Of a DNA stretch of 64,000 nucleotides, positions 50,656 through 59,548 are shown piece by piece. The stretch is from JABSOG01 sp041583135 (GTDB lineage Bacteria > Pseudomonadota > Gammaproteobacteria > Enterobacterales > Alteromonadaceae): contig JBFHGJ010000004.1 in the NCBI GenBank assembly GCA_041583135.1, forward strand, positions 68,902 to 132,901, read 5' to 3'. Within the stretch, counting starts at the first letter, position 1. Each line of letters starts with the position of its first letter. A program made the translations under genes and the position numbers. The notes below the pieces were generated by a model. It had not been told where the DNA came from, made no database searches, and saw only the letters and a program-made list of their open reading frames with translations.

Positions 50656-52638
50656 TCAATTTTGCTTACACAACGGTAGCTTGAAGGTAAATACAGCACC
50701 AGCGTTGGCATTGTTCGCAGCAAAGATCTCGCCGTGGTGCAGCTCCACCAGATCTTTACAAATGGCAAGACCTAAACCGGTACCACCGGCCCCTTTATTG
50801 GTTTTACTGCTTTGGGCAAACTGATTAAAAATGGTTTTAAGCTCACTTTCTGGTATCCCCACCCCACTGTCGCTGACGGTGATCTCAACGGCATCCACTG
50901 GACCGCTTTCACCCCAGATTTTCCCATCGGCAACCCCTACCCAAACCTCAGCGTTTTCAGGACTAAAGCGAATCGCATTGCCCAACAAATTACGCACAAT
51001 CTGCTGTACCAACGCATCGTCACACCAGATCATATCGGTTGAGTGGTCGTTGTTAGTACGAATTTGAATTCCTTTTTCTAGTGCCAACGTTGACACTTCC
51101 TGGATCACATGACTGATGGCGCCACGAATTGATGACTCTCTGGGATTAAATGGAAACTTACCCGCAGCCAACTTAGACAAGTCGAGTAAATTATTGAGCA
51201 ACCTAAGCAACTGATTGCCACTGGTAACAATGCGTTGATAATACTTGGTCAGCTTCTCACGGTTGATTTTATCCCCCGACAGCATATCTAAACCGAAACG
51301 GGAGAAACTCAAAATCGAATGCATTGGTGTTCTGAGTTCATGGGACATATTGGCCAAAAACTCTGATTTACTGTTGTTGGCCTGTTCGGCCACATTTTTT
51401 GCGTTCTCAAGCGCTTCGGTGCGCTGACGAACTTTTGCCTCAAGCAACGACTTTTGTTTACGCAATTGCTCACGCTGATCAACCAGCTTACTGATATCAC
51501 GTAAAGTACCAGCATACACCTTACGACCATGATAATTGATTTTACTGAAACTGACATACAAAGGCACAGTGCCACGGTCGCGAACCTTGGCATACATCTC
51601 AATAGAGAATCGCTGCGACATCACCTTATCACGTAAAATACGCGCTAGCTTGACTCTAGAGCGGCGGGTCATCAACTGCTCTATAGGTACTTGCTTGATC
51701 TGCTCTTTATCAAACCCAAGCAACTGATCGCACGCCGGATTGGTTTCTAAGATCTCGCCGCTTTCATCGACCACCATCACCCCATCTAAGGTCGAGTTAA
51801 ACAGTACCCTAAGTAAAATGTCATGTTCGACTAAAATATCGAGCGTTTCCTGCCAGCGCGTGATCAAATTCTGGTTGGTGCGTTTGAGGGTTTGGGTCTG
51901 CCACAGCTTGTGAATCGCCTGCAACAACACATTCTGGTCGATGGGCTTTTCCAGCACCTCACTCACCCCTTCTCGGATCACCTCAATCAACACACTATGG
52001 TGAGTGCGAGAAGTCAGCAAGATACATTGGCATTCTTTAAACTTGCGTTTTACTTCGCGGAAAACGTCAATCCCCGTCAATGACGGCATATGAAAATCGC
52101 TCACCAATATATCAACCGTTTCAAGGGCTTCAAGCTCGGTGGCGAGCGATACCGGGTTCAGAATACAGCTGACATTTAAGTTAGCATCCACCAACTCGCG
52201 CTCGATAGCATTGAGGCGCTTTTCGTTGTCATCGACCAGCAGAATCTGCGGCAGTGGCGTTTCATCACCCTGCATCGATAAACCCAGCAGCGCCTCTAGC
52301 TCAGACAAGATCTCTTTGTTGGTATAAAACTCATAAATGATGGAATTGTTTGGCAGTTGCTGCTGAACCGTGGTCAACTCGGTAGTTGAACCTAAGTTTT
52401 CCATCGCAGGTGCCAAAATCAAATAGGGGCAAAAACAATGTTGTTGTTTAAGTTGTTTGATAAGCTCGGCAGAGGCGGAGTATTCCACCACAATCATATC
52501 GAAGTATCGCTGATAGTCCGCCAGCACGAAATAGCTCTCATGCACCATCTCGACTTCACAGTTTTGTAGCTCAATCAACAGCTTAAGCCGCATAGCCAAG
52601 GTAGACGCATTTTCTATAATCAGGACTTTTTTACGCAT
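50656..52638 (-). CDS. Soluble multidomain histidine kinase with receiver domains
   Basis: A 660-residue cytoplasmic kinase. The N-terminal about 125 residues look like a receiver that lost its acidic pair (IIEN), so it is degenerate. A second receiver follows with D136/D137, D181 and K231, and looks active. A PAS domain (about 285-390) leads into the dimerisation helix with H433 (FLANMSHELRTPMHSIL). The ATPase domain has NLLGNAIRF, DSGVGIPESEL and GTGLGLAICK. No membrane segment. Receivers placed before the kinase suggest it reads phosphorylation from another kinase. The response regulator downstream is the probable output. Confidence 0.88.
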   Translation of the reverse strand: MRKKVLIIENASTLAMRLKLLIELQNCEVEMVHESYFVLADYQRYFDMIVVEYSASAELIKQLKQQHCFCPYLILAPAMENLGSTTELTTVQQQLPNNSIIYEFYTNKEILSELEALLGLSMQGDETPLPQILLVDDNEKRLNAIERELVDANLNVSCILNPVSLATELEALETVDILVSDFHMPSLTGIDVFREVKRKFKECQCILLTSRTHHSVLIEVIREGVSEVLEKPIDQNVLLQAIHKLWQTQTLKRTNQNLITRWQETLDILVEHDILLRVLFNSTLDGVMVVDESGEILETNPACDQLLGFDKEQIKQVPIEQLMTRRSRVKLARILRDKVMSQRFSIEMYAKVRDRGTVPLYVSFSKINYHGRKVYAGTLRDISKLVDQREQLRKQKSLLEAKVRQRTEALENAKNVAEQANNSKSEFLANMSHELRTPMHSILSFSRFGLDMLSGDKINREKLTKYYQRIVTSGNQLLRLLNNLLDLSKLAAGKFPFNPRESSIRGAISHVIQEVSTLALEKGIQIRTNNDHSTDMIWCDDALVQQIVRNLLGNAIRFSPENAEVWVGVADGKIWGESGPVDAVEITVSDSGVGIPESELKTIFNQFAQSSKTNKGAGGTGLGLAICKDLVELHHGEIFAANNANAGAVFTFKLPLCKQN

Positions 52639-52810
52639 CGCTACCTTTTGTTATTGCTTTGACCTTGGTCGCATCGCTCTTATCAGGTCTATTTGTCTTT
52701 GATGTTTAAACACCAACCCGCCGCATCAGGCCCACCAGATTGATGTTTACCGTATAAATTTGAAGACCAACGAGCACGACAATACAAACATCCATAAGCC
52801 CACAACCACA

Positions 52811-53005
52811 CTAGGGTCGCCAGCCAAAGTGGGGTTTTAATGTCTTGCTACGCTCGGCGGTACGCTTGAGCACTTCAATCTTCTGCGCGTCGGTATAACT
52901 GCCCCAGCCAATGATCTCATCAAGATGACGAGCACAGCCCAAACAGATATCCTGTTCGTTCAAACAGCAATTACGCACACAAGGACTTTTTACCTCTTGT
53001 CTCAT
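52811..53005 (-). CDS. DUF1289 family small protein
   Basis: A 64-residue protein with the family cysteine pattern CVRNCCLNEQDICLGCARH and the following EIIGWGSYTDAQK; the cysteines probably bind iron or zinc. Function is unknown. The frame is open to 53107, but the family starts at MRQEVKSP (53005). The longer version would overlap the DUF4442-type gene. Confidence 0.85.
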   Translation of the reverse strand: MRQEVKSPCVRNCCLNEQDICLGCARHLDEIIGWGSYTDAQKIEVLKRTAERSKTLKPHFGWRP

Positions 53006-53067
53006 GACATGAGTATAGCAGACAAATAAATTTAGAAAGAACTTAGCAAAGCGCCGGTAGCATCCGT

Positions 53068-53559
53068 TTAGCGCTTTTTCGGCACCCACGCCCAAACGAA
53101 CTGGCATTCGACCGGCTCAACGCCTTTACTGTCGGTAATGGTAACCTTTACCGTCACATCGCCTTTTTCATCATGACGCATCGCATGGATCTGCTCATCA
53201 CTGACAGTGGCGACGGCAGTCAAATCGCCGCTAGAGCGCTTGATATAGTCAACATGCATCGACTTAAGCAAAGGAATTTTATCATCCGGCACATGCAGAC
53301 CAATCAAAAAGCCAGTCGCAGACTCACCAAGCAGCGCCGTCGCAGCCGCATGAACAGAGCCAATATGATTTTGCACTCGACGACGATTTTTAAGCACCAG
53401 CGTCGATTGCTCAAAGGTTAACTGATCGATGCGCACCTTAGCCGTTCCGGCAAACTTGATCACCCGACCAAAAAACAACGTCAACAACCTAACCCGCCAA
53501 CCATCAGAAAGACGATTGATGCGAGCAACGATTTTACCGAGTTTGTTACAAGGCTTCAT
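53068..53559 (-). CDS. DUF4442-type hotdog-fold protein, possible thioesterase
   Basis: A 163-residue protein with the hotdog-fold pattern RRRVQNHIGSVHAAATALLGESATGF, as in DUF4442 and YiiD-like thioesterase relatives. The NHIGSVHAAA segment is the likely substrate-binding helix start. The substrate (acyl-CoA or acyl-ACP) is not known. It lies upstream of the DUF1289 gene on the same strand. Confidence 0.75.
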   Translation of the reverse strand: MKPCNKLGKIVARINRLSDGWRVRLLTLFFGRVIKFAGTAKVRIDQLTFEQSTLVLKNRRRVQNHIGSVHAAATALLGESATGFLIGLHVPDDKIPLLKSMHVDYIKRSSGDLTAVATVSDEQIHAMRHDEKGDVTVKVTITDSKGVEPVECQFVWAWVPKKR

Positions 53560-53621
53560 AGCAAGTGGTCCGATGACTTAAATTTCCGCTCATTATAGCC
53601 ACCCAACCAACCCAATATCAA

Positions 53622-53688
53622 GGTGTCAGACACCAAAGCACTTAATCGATTGATAATTAAGCTTATTTATCTTTAGGTGTCAGACACC
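53622..53688 (-). repeat. 67-bp interspersed element with GGTGTC-GACACC ends, copy 2
   Basis: Palindromes GGTGTCAGACACC at 53622-53634 and 53676-53688 with a 41-bp spacer. The core AGCTTAATTATCAATCG reads on the minus strand at 53663-53647, matching copy 1 at 16 of 17 positions. The element lies between the DUF4442-type gene and the orn terminator, in inverse orientation to copy 1. Confidence 0.75.
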
Positions 53689-53809
53689 AAAAATTTAGGT
53701 CCAGATATACTACTTGAAAACGTTGGCAGCTTTAGCTTCATCTTCCGCCCGATTGCCACCCCTGAGCGTTTGCTTCTGCACACCCTGAGTTGAAAGGCAG
53801 CAAATACAC

Positions 53810-53833
53810 AAAACGCACCATTAGGTGCGTTTT
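53810..53833 (-). terminator. Rho-independent terminator of orn
   Basis: AAAACGCACC-ATTA-GGTGCGTTTT forms a 10-bp stem with terminal T residues on the minus strand, 35 bases after the orn stop. Confidence 0.87.
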
Positions 53834-53868
53834 GTCTCAAGTATGTTGTTGGTTTATCTTGTATAAAA

Positions 53869-54423
53869 TTATACGTCAACCAACTGGAAGAACTCATTTT
53901 TGTACAACTGAAGTTCCATAATCGACTCTCGAATGTCCTCAAGTGTCAGATGCACGCCTTTTTTCTTGAGCTTAGGCAACAGCTCAGGACGCCAGCGTCT
54001 GGCCAACTCTTTGATGGTGCTGACATCAAGATTGCGATAGTGGAAGTATTGCTCCAGTTCCGGCAGGTGAACAAACATAAAACGTCTGTCCTGACAAATA
54101 CTGTTGCCACACATCGGCGATTTACCCGCTGGCACATACTGTTTTAAAAAGTCGATGGTGATACGACAAGCATCTTCTTCATTGTATGGGCTTTTGCGGC
54201 AACGGTCAGTTAAGCCAGTTTTGCCGTGTTGCGCGATACACCAAGGGTCCATATTATCGAGTATTTCATCGCTTTGGTGGATTGCGATCACTGGACCCTC
54301 TGCCAAAATGTTCAATTCAGAGTCGGTCACAATAGTGCCAAGTTCAAGGCACACATCAGTGTGGGGATTTAACCCCGTCATTTCTAAATCCAACCAAATT
54401 AAGTTTGTTTCATCTAAAGCCAT
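53869..54423 (-). CDS. orn: Oligoribonuclease
   Basis: Degrades dinucleotides from RNA and from c-di-GMP turnover (pGpG), an essential 3'-5' exonuclease of the DnaQ fold. The 184-residue product from ATG at 54423 matches E. coli Orn (181). It has the DEDDh motif starting NLIWLDLEMTGLNP, then the SICQDRRFMFVHLPELE segment and HLTLEDIRESI. The frame is open to 54504, but the family start and GGG 7 bases before decide 54423. Divergent from rsgA, as in E. coli. Confidence 0.97.
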   Translation of the reverse strand: MALDETNLIWLDLEMTGLNPHTDVCLELGTIVTDSELNILAEGPVIAIHQSDEILDNMDPWCIAQHGKTGLTDRCRKSPYNEEDACRITIDFLKQYVPAGKSPMCGNSICQDRRFMFVHLPELEQYFHYRNLDVSTIKELARRWRPELLPKLKKKGVHLTLEDIRESIMELQLYKNEFFQLVDV

Positions 54424-54556
54424 AGCTAAACCCGTAATTTGAAACCCTTTCGATTCAACGACGTTCGGTATATCATATACTCTTAATTGTTTATAGAAAA
54501 TCAAAATTTAGCAACAACTTAGAAAGTATTTATTTGTCAGGCGAAAATTAATTACT

Positions 54557-55600
54557 GTGGCGAAACGACCGAAACTCAATAAATCCCAGTCGCGAAGAGT
54601 TAAACTCAATCAGCAAAAGCGACTGCAAAGCAAGAAAAACCAAGAGCTTGACTTAAATGAAGAAAGCCTCGGCGCAAGTGAATCCGGCACAGTCATCAGT
54701 CGGTACGGCAAACATGCCGATATCGAAGATGAGCACGGAAAAATTGTGCGGCTGAACATCAGGCGCACCGTCGATAGCCTTGTTTGTGGCGATAAAGTCA
54801 TCTGGCGGCGAGCGAAAGTTGCTGAAAATGAACTTCAGGGCGTAGTTGAAGCCGTTCATGAAAGAACCAGCGTGCTCACCAGACCCGACTTTTACGATGG
54901 CATTAAACCCATTGCCGCCAATATCGATCAAATTCTTATTGTCTCTGCCATCTTGCCGGAATTCACCCCCAACATCATCGACCGCTACTTGGTAGCCTGC
55001 GAAGACGTTGAGATAGAACCCATCATCGTACTCAACAAAACCGACCTGTTGGACGAAACGCAACAAGCCGAAATTGACAGCTATATCGCACTGTATCAAA
55101 AAATCGGCTACCGCTTTATCTTGCTTAGCAATAAGACAGGTCAAGGCCTCGAGCAACTGCAATCGATACTCACCGACCGCACCAGCATCTTTGTCGGACA
55201 ATCCGGTGTCGGTAAGTCATCACTCACCAACACCCTGCTGGGCAACGCCTTGAGTGAGCAAATAACCACACAAGAAGTGTCGCAAAACAGCGGTCTTGGA
55301 CAACACACCACCACCGTGGCGCGGCTGTATCACTTCCCCAGCGGTGGGCAGTTGATAGACTCACCCGGTATTCGCGAGTTTGGTCTGTGGCACTTAGAAC
55401 CAGAACGCGTCACTTGGTGCTTTCGCGAGTTCCGCCCATACCTGGGTGGTTGTAAATTTCGTGATTGCAAACACTTGAACGACCCCGGCTGCATCATCAC
55501 CGAAGCGGCCAAAAAAGGTGAAATCGACCAACGCAGACTCGATAGCTACCACCGCATCCTCACCACGATGGAGCAAAACAAACCCAACCATAGCCGCTGA
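54557..55600 (+). CDS. rsgA: Small ribosomal subunit biogenesis GTPase RsgA
   Basis: Circularly permuted GTPase that releases RbfA and checks late 30S assembly. The 347-residue product has an OB-fold (about 35-110), the permuted order with NKTD (G4) before GQSGVGKSS (G1) and DSPGIREFG (G3), and a C-terminal zinc finger (CKFRDCKHLNDPGCII). Starts with GTG and a basic tail MAKRPKLNKSQSRR typical of the family. Upstream of psd, as in E. coli. Confidence 0.96.
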   Translation: MAKRPKLNKSQSRRVKLNQQKRLQSKKNQELDLNEESLGASESGTVISRYGKHADIEDEHGKIVRLNIRRTVDSLVCGDKVIWRRAKVAENELQGVVEAVHERTSVLTRPDFYDGIKPIAANIDQILIVSAILPEFTPNIIDRYLVACEDVEIEPIIVLNKTDLLDETQQAEIDSYIALYQKIGYRFILLSNKTGQGLEQLQSILTDRTSIFVGQSGVGKSSLTNTLLGNALSEQITTQEVSQNSGLGQHTTTVARLYHFPSGGQLIDSPGIREFGLWHLEPERVTWCFREFRPYLGGCKFRDCKHLNDPGCIITEAAKKGEIDQRRLDSYHRILTTMEQNKPNHSR

Positions 55601-55675
55601 TAGACCAAAGCGGCTTTCTTTTGCGGTCAGTTGGGTTAAAATAGCCCGAGAAAATTCAACCATCGAGTCATCACC

Positions 55676-56557
55676 TTGTTAGATAAAATCAAAATTGCGC
55701 TGCAATACGCACTGCCAAAACACCTTCTTTCTCGTTTAGTCGGCAAGTTTGCCGCCGCCGAGGCCGGCAAATTGACGACCGCCGCCATCAGCGGGTTTAT
55801 CAAACAGTACAAGATCAATATGGCTGAGGCGCAATTTGAAAAACCTTCCGACTATAAAACCTTTAACGAGTTTTTTACCCGTCCGCTAAAAGACGGCGTA
55901 CGTCCGATTAAAGAAGGCGACAATTTATTTGTTCATCCGGTTGACGGCACCGTCAGTCAGCTTGGCGACATCGTCGATGACAGCATCTTTCAAGCCAAAG
56001 GCCATGACTTTTCATTGATAGAATTGCTAGGCGGCAAAGAAGAAACCGCCGAACCGTTTCAAGGCGGTAAATTTGCCACCGTCTACCTCGCGCCAAAAGA
56101 TTACCATCGCATTCACATGCCGATGGCAGGCACATTAAGAGAAATGATATACATCCCGGGCGATCTGTTTTCCGTCAACCCGCTAACGGCCGAGAACGTG
56201 CCGCGTCTGTTTGCCCGTAACGAGCGGGTAGCGGCCATTTTCGACACCGAGATAGGCCCTATGGCTATGGTCTTGGTCGGTGCCACCATCGTTGCCAGCA
56301 TCGAAACTGTGTGGGCCGGCACCATAACCCCGCCTACCGGCAACAAAGTCTTCCGTTGGCAGTATGACAGTGAAGGGCCAAACAAAGTCTTTTTAGAAAA
56401 AGGCGCTGAAATGGGCCGCTTCAAACTCGGTTCAACCATCGTCGCGGTTTTCCCCAACAACACCGTCGAGTTTCTTGCCGAGAATCAACCGGGCAAAGTG
56501 ACCAGAATGGGCGAACACTTTGGCAACTTTAAGGCCGCTCAAGCCGAAACGGAGTAA
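55676..56557 (+). CDS. psd: Phosphatidylserine decarboxylase proenzyme
   Basis: Makes phosphatidylethanolamine in the inner membrane. The 293-residue proenzyme has the self-cleavage motif LGST (in FKLGSTIVAVF), which yields the pyruvoyl prosthetic group on the alpha chain. It also has HPVDGTVSQLG, and YHRIHMPMAG for catalysis. The start is TTG at 55676 (MLDKIKIALQYALPK), as E. coli psd also uses TTG. It follows rsgA with 75 bases between. Confidence 0.96.
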   Translation: MLDKIKIALQYALPKHLLSRLVGKFAAAEAGKLTTAAISGFIKQYKINMAEAQFEKPSDYKTFNEFFTRPLKDGVRPIKEGDNLFVHPVDGTVSQLGDIVDDSIFQAKGHDFSLIELLGGKEETAEPFQGGKFATVYLAPKDYHRIHMPMAGTLREMIYIPGDLFSVNPLTAENVPRLFARNERVAAIFDTEIGPMAMVLVGATIVASIETVWAGTITPPTGNKVFRWQYDSEGPNKVFLEKGAEMGRFKLGSTIVAVFPNNTVEFLAENQPGKVTRMGEHFGNFKAAQAETE

Positions 56558-56665
56558 AAAGGCGCTTTGCAAAAGCCGGGATTTAAGCTATTTTTTTAGT
56601 TTAAACAACTAGTTTTTATTTCTCGGCAGCGCCAATGCGTGGCCAGTTAAAAGGATCAGCGAACT

Positions 56666-57211
56666 ATGTCCTCAGATGACAAAGCTTTAAACGATACGCT
56701 TTGGTGCTTCCGCGCAGAAACCGCAAAACTGTTGGGATTGTCTGTCACCCAGATCCACACCAGCCTGACCGACGGTGAAAACTCCGTCGGCACCTTAACA
56801 GACTCTTTTAGCTTATTGGCCAACTTTTGCTCACAAGTACAAAAACTCGCTGAAAACGTAGAAAAAGATCCCGGTGCCCAGCAAAAAATCGCAGAGCTGG
56901 CGCAAAACATGTCCGGCTCAATTGATGCCGCCATCATCGCTTTTCAATTTTACGACCGGCTCAGCCAGCGCATGGAACATGTTGCCGGTAGCCTCGACCA
57001 GCTCTCTCATCTGATCAAAGACGATGAAAACCTCCACGACCCATTAGGTTGGCGCGACCTAAGAGATCACATCAAAAGCTCATATTCACTCGACGCCGAA
57101 CACGCCATGTATGAAGCGATAATGAAAGGCGCTTCTGTGCCAGAAGCATTAGAGCTGTACAAAGAGCGCATCCACGAAGACAAAGCCTCAGACGATATTG
57201 AGCTGTTTTAA
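56666..57211 (+). CDS. Helical protein with a CheZ-like DxxxQ motif
   Basis: A 181-residue soluble protein, nearly all helical, not a family I recognise. Near the centre the segment IAFQFYDRLSQRMEHV carries D97-RLS-Q101. CheZ uses D143 and Q147 in DLTGQ for dephosphorylating CheY-P, on the same DxxxQ spacing at a helix, preceded by aromatic and Gln residues. The C-terminus is acidic (DKASDDIELF), and CheZ also ends with a CheY-binding acidic peptide. These are resemblances only; CheZ is larger (214). It stands alone after psd, away from chemotaxis genes. Confidence 0.65.
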   Translation: MSSDDKALNDTLWCFRAETAKLLGLSVTQIHTSLTDGENSVGTLTDSFSLLANFCSQVQKLAENVEKDPGAQQKIAELAQNMSGSIDAAIIAFQFYDRLSQRMEHVAGSLDQLSHLIKDDENLHDPLGWRDLRDHIKSSYSLDAEHAMYEAIMKGASVPEALELYKERIHEDKASDDIELF

Positions 57212-57272
57212 AGCATAGCGCGGGTAGTAGGTAAATTATCGCAATTAAACGAGAAGAATAAATGCAGGGGGC

Positions 57273-57698
57273 TTAGGCGCAACTGTTGTCGCGGCGGCAC
57301 AGTTTCATGTTGATAACATGTGCCAACACCACCAGCGATGCACCAAGCATCACCAAATAAGGCTCAAGCCCCTCGCCTAAAAGCTCTTTTTGCCAGTAGA
57401 TAAAGCCACCGCTAAAGAGTAAGGCAAATGGAAATAACCGGCCGTGATAGCGCTTATAGCCAGAGTAAAGGGCGAATGCACCAAGCACCATAGTAGAGAG
57501 CAGCAAACTGCGCTCAAAATGCTCATCGGCAATAAAGGTCGCACCAATCATTGGCAACAAAGGAAGGATAAAAGGCAGCAGCAAACAATGGATCGCACAC
57601 AAAGAGGTGATGGCAATACCAATTTTATCGAGAAAGTTTTTTGCTAATTGAGTCAAACTTTTGCCTGCTTTAATCTGCACTTTAGACGACAACCTCAC
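57273..57698 (-). CDS. MerC domain membrane protein
   Basis: A 141-residue inner membrane protein with about four helices and the MerC pattern SLCAIHCLLLPFILPLLP. MerC proteins carry metal ions, first known for mercury, but chromosomal relatives lie in metal homeostasis. The CAIHC cysteines are probable ligands, and the tail has Cys (KLCRRDNSCA). The start is uncertain: GTG at 57698 has GAG 5 bases before it, but a TTG at 57653 with AGG upstream also fits. A 42-bp palindrome lies just ahead, suggesting metal-regulated expression. Confidence 0.82.
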   Translation of the reverse strand: MRLSSKVQIKAGKSLTQLAKNFLDKIGIAITSLCAIHCLLLPFILPLLPMIGATFIADEHFERSLLLSTMVLGAFALYSGYKRYHGRLFPFALLFSGGFIYWQKELLGEGLEPYLVMLGASLVVLAHVINMKLCRRDNSCA

Positions 57699-57716
57699 AT
57701 TGTCTCGAATATGTCA

Positions 57717-57758
57717 GTAAATGATATAACATAACAATTGTTATATTATATCATTTAC
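57717..57758. promoter_or_regulatory. 42-bp near-perfect palindrome, probable double Zur-like operator
   Basis: 20 of 21 base pairs match around the centre CAATTG. Each half is a 15-mer, TGATATAACATAACA (57722-57736) and TGTTATATTATATCA (57739-57753). Each resembles the zinc repressor Zur box (TGTTATAnTATAACA type). It lies 19 bases before the MerC start, where a bound repressor would block transcription. The regulator is inferred; a Fur-family repressor other than Zur is possible. Confidence 0.7.
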
Positions 57759-57799
57759 GCCGACTTTCAAGTCCACAGAGAAAATAAAAGCGATCAGGA

Positions 57800-58765
57800 T
57801 CAAGCGCGCTCGACGTTAAAAGTCATCACCTTTTCAATACTATCATGACCGGTCGCCAGCATGACCAGCCTATCAATCCCCAGCGCCACCCCCGCACAAT
57901 CGGGCATACCGCTGTGAAGTGCTGCAACAAACCGGCTGTCGATACCATTTTCAGCCCGTCCCGAGGCGCGCCGTTTTTGATTGTCCAGCTCAAACCTAGC
58001 TTGTTGTTCAGCGGCATCGTTTAATTCATGAAAACCGTTGGCCAGCTCAATTCCTTTGAAATAAACCTCAAAGCGCTCAGCCACCCGTGGATCAGCTTGA
58101 CTGATTTTAGCCAGAGCCGCCTGAGCCGCCGGAAAATGATAAACAAAACACGGGCTGTCTTGGCCTATCTGCGGCTCAATCAGCTCAGAGAAAATCAGCT
58201 GCAACAAAATATCGCGATCATCTTCCATTGCCGCAATATCGCCCATGCCACACGCTTGCAGCAGCGACTTTAGCGCCGCCGGTTCACACTCAAGGGGATC
58301 CACACCAGCATGGTCGATAAAAGCCTGTTGATAGCTTATATACTGGGCATCGCCACATTCCAGAATGGCTTTTAGCAGCGCTTCTACCTCATGCATTAGA
58401 GCAACATGGTCAAAGCCGACTCTATACCATTCAAGCATGGTGAATTCCGGGTTGTGAAAACGCCCGGCTTCTTCATTACGAAACGCCTTACCGATTTGAT
58501 AAATACAACCACTGCCAGCGCACAGCAGCCGCTTCATGGCAAACTCAGGGGAGGTTTGCAGGTACAGCTTAACGCCCTTGGCGTGTCCGGGACCAACAAA
58601 CTCAGTAACAAAACTGGCCAAATGAACATCGGTTACCGTCGCCTGAGACATCACCGGAGTTTCAACCTCAAGCACATCACGTTCGGCAAAAAACCGGCGA
58701 ATGCCGTTGAGTATCTCAGCGCGCTTTTTCAGCGTCGCCATATCTGCACAAGGTTGCCACATCAT
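57800..58765 (-). CDS. epmA: Elongation factor P-(R)-beta-lysine ligase
   Basis: Class II aminoacyl-tRNA synthetase-like enzyme that attaches (R)-beta-lysine to Lys34 of EF-P. The 321-residue product (E. coli 325) has motif 2 FRNEEAGRFHNPEFTMLEWY and motif 3 GVALGIDRLVML, together with LETPVMSQATVTDVHL. No anticodon-binding domain, as expected for this paralogue of LysRS. Just downstream of efp on the same strand, separated by a hairpin. Confidence 0.97.
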   Translation of the reverse strand: MMWQPCADMATLKKRAEILNGIRRFFAERDVLEVETPVMSQATVTDVHLASFVTEFVGPGHAKGVKLYLQTSPEFAMKRLLCAGSGCIYQIGKAFRNEEAGRFHNPEFTMLEWYRVGFDHVALMHEVEALLKAILECGDAQYISYQQAFIDHAGVDPLECEPAALKSLLQACGMGDIAAMEDDRDILLQLIFSELIEPQIGQDSPCFVYHFPAAQAALAKISQADPRVAERFEVYFKGIELANGFHELNDAAEQQARFELDNQKRRASGRAENGIDSRFVAALHSGMPDCAGVALGIDRLVMLATGHDSIEKVMTFNVERA

Positions 58766-58794
58766 GAATTAACGTAAAAATGAAGATAAAATAC

Positions 58795-58816
58795 GACCCG
58801 GGCGGACGCCCGAGTC
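58795..58816 (-). terminator. Hairpin between efp and epmA
   Basis: GACCCGGGCG and CGCCCGAGTC form a stem with one G-T pair; on the minus strand TATTTTATC follows. Probably a terminator that lowers read-through from the abundant efp into epmA. Confidence 0.7.
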
Positions 58817-58829
58817 AGGATGCTAAAAC

Positions 58830-59402
58830 TTATTTTTGCTGTACGCGAGACACGTATTCTTCAGAGCGGGTATCAACTTTAACAATCTCACCAATCTGAA
58901 CAAACAAAGGCACACGAACCACAGCGCCGGTGCTCAACGTTGCAGGCTTACCACCGGTACCGGCAGTATCACCTTTAAGGCCCGGATCGGTTTCAACCAC
59001 TTCCAGCTCAACAAACTTAGGCGGTAACACAGAAATAGGATTGCCGTTCCACAACATCACGGTACAAGGCGTATTTTCGACCAACCATTTTTCGTTGCCA
59101 CCCATGGCTTTTTCATCGGCAGCGATCTGCTCAAAGGTTTTGGCATCCATAAAATGCCAAAACTCACCGTCGTTATACAAATAGTCTAACTCGGTTTCCA
59201 TGACGTCGGCGCCTTCTGCCGAATCGCCAGAGCGGAACGTTTTTTCCAACACTTTGCCAGAGATAAGCTTTCTGATCTTCACACGGTTGAAAGCCTGACC
59301 CTTGCCCGGTTTTACATATTCGTTTTCTAAGATTGAACAAGGCTCATCATCGACCATGATCTTCAAGCCCGACTTAAATTCGTTGGTGCTAAAATTAGCC
59401 AT
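58830..59402 (-). CDS. efp: Translation elongation factor P
   Basis: Relieves ribosome stalling at polyproline stretches. The 190-residue product starts MANFSTNEFKSGL and carries the modified residue Lys34 in VKPGKGQAF, which EpmA/EpmB-type EF-P need. It ends with TRSEEYVSRVQQK. The frame is open from GTG at 59408, but the ATG at 59402 fits the family and has AGGG 5 bases before it. The modification genes epmA and epmB flank it on both sides. Confidence 0.98.
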   Translation of the reverse strand: MANFSTNEFKSGLKIMVDDEPCSILENEYVKPGKGQAFNRVKIRKLISGKVLEKTFRSGDSAEGADVMETELDYLYNDGEFWHFMDAKTFEQIAADEKAMGGNEKWLVENTPCTVMLWNGNPISVLPPKFVELEVVETDPGLKGDTAGTGGKPATLSTGAVVRVPLFVQIGEIVKVDTRSEEYVSRVQQK

Positions 59403-59548
59403 AACCACCCTTTAAATTACTGACACAAAATTGTTGGGGCAAGATGATACCTAAAAATCCATCACATTAGCAGGGGGTGCTGAAAAAGAATTGACGAAAA
59501 TGTTACAATCGTCGTCAATTTTTCCTGACCTACCAACAATTGTGCCCA

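Noticed and set aside
53673..53942. Minus-strand open frame of 89 codons downstream of orn
   Set aside because: Runs through the second GGTGTC element and the orn terminator and overlaps the end of orn in another frame; not coding.
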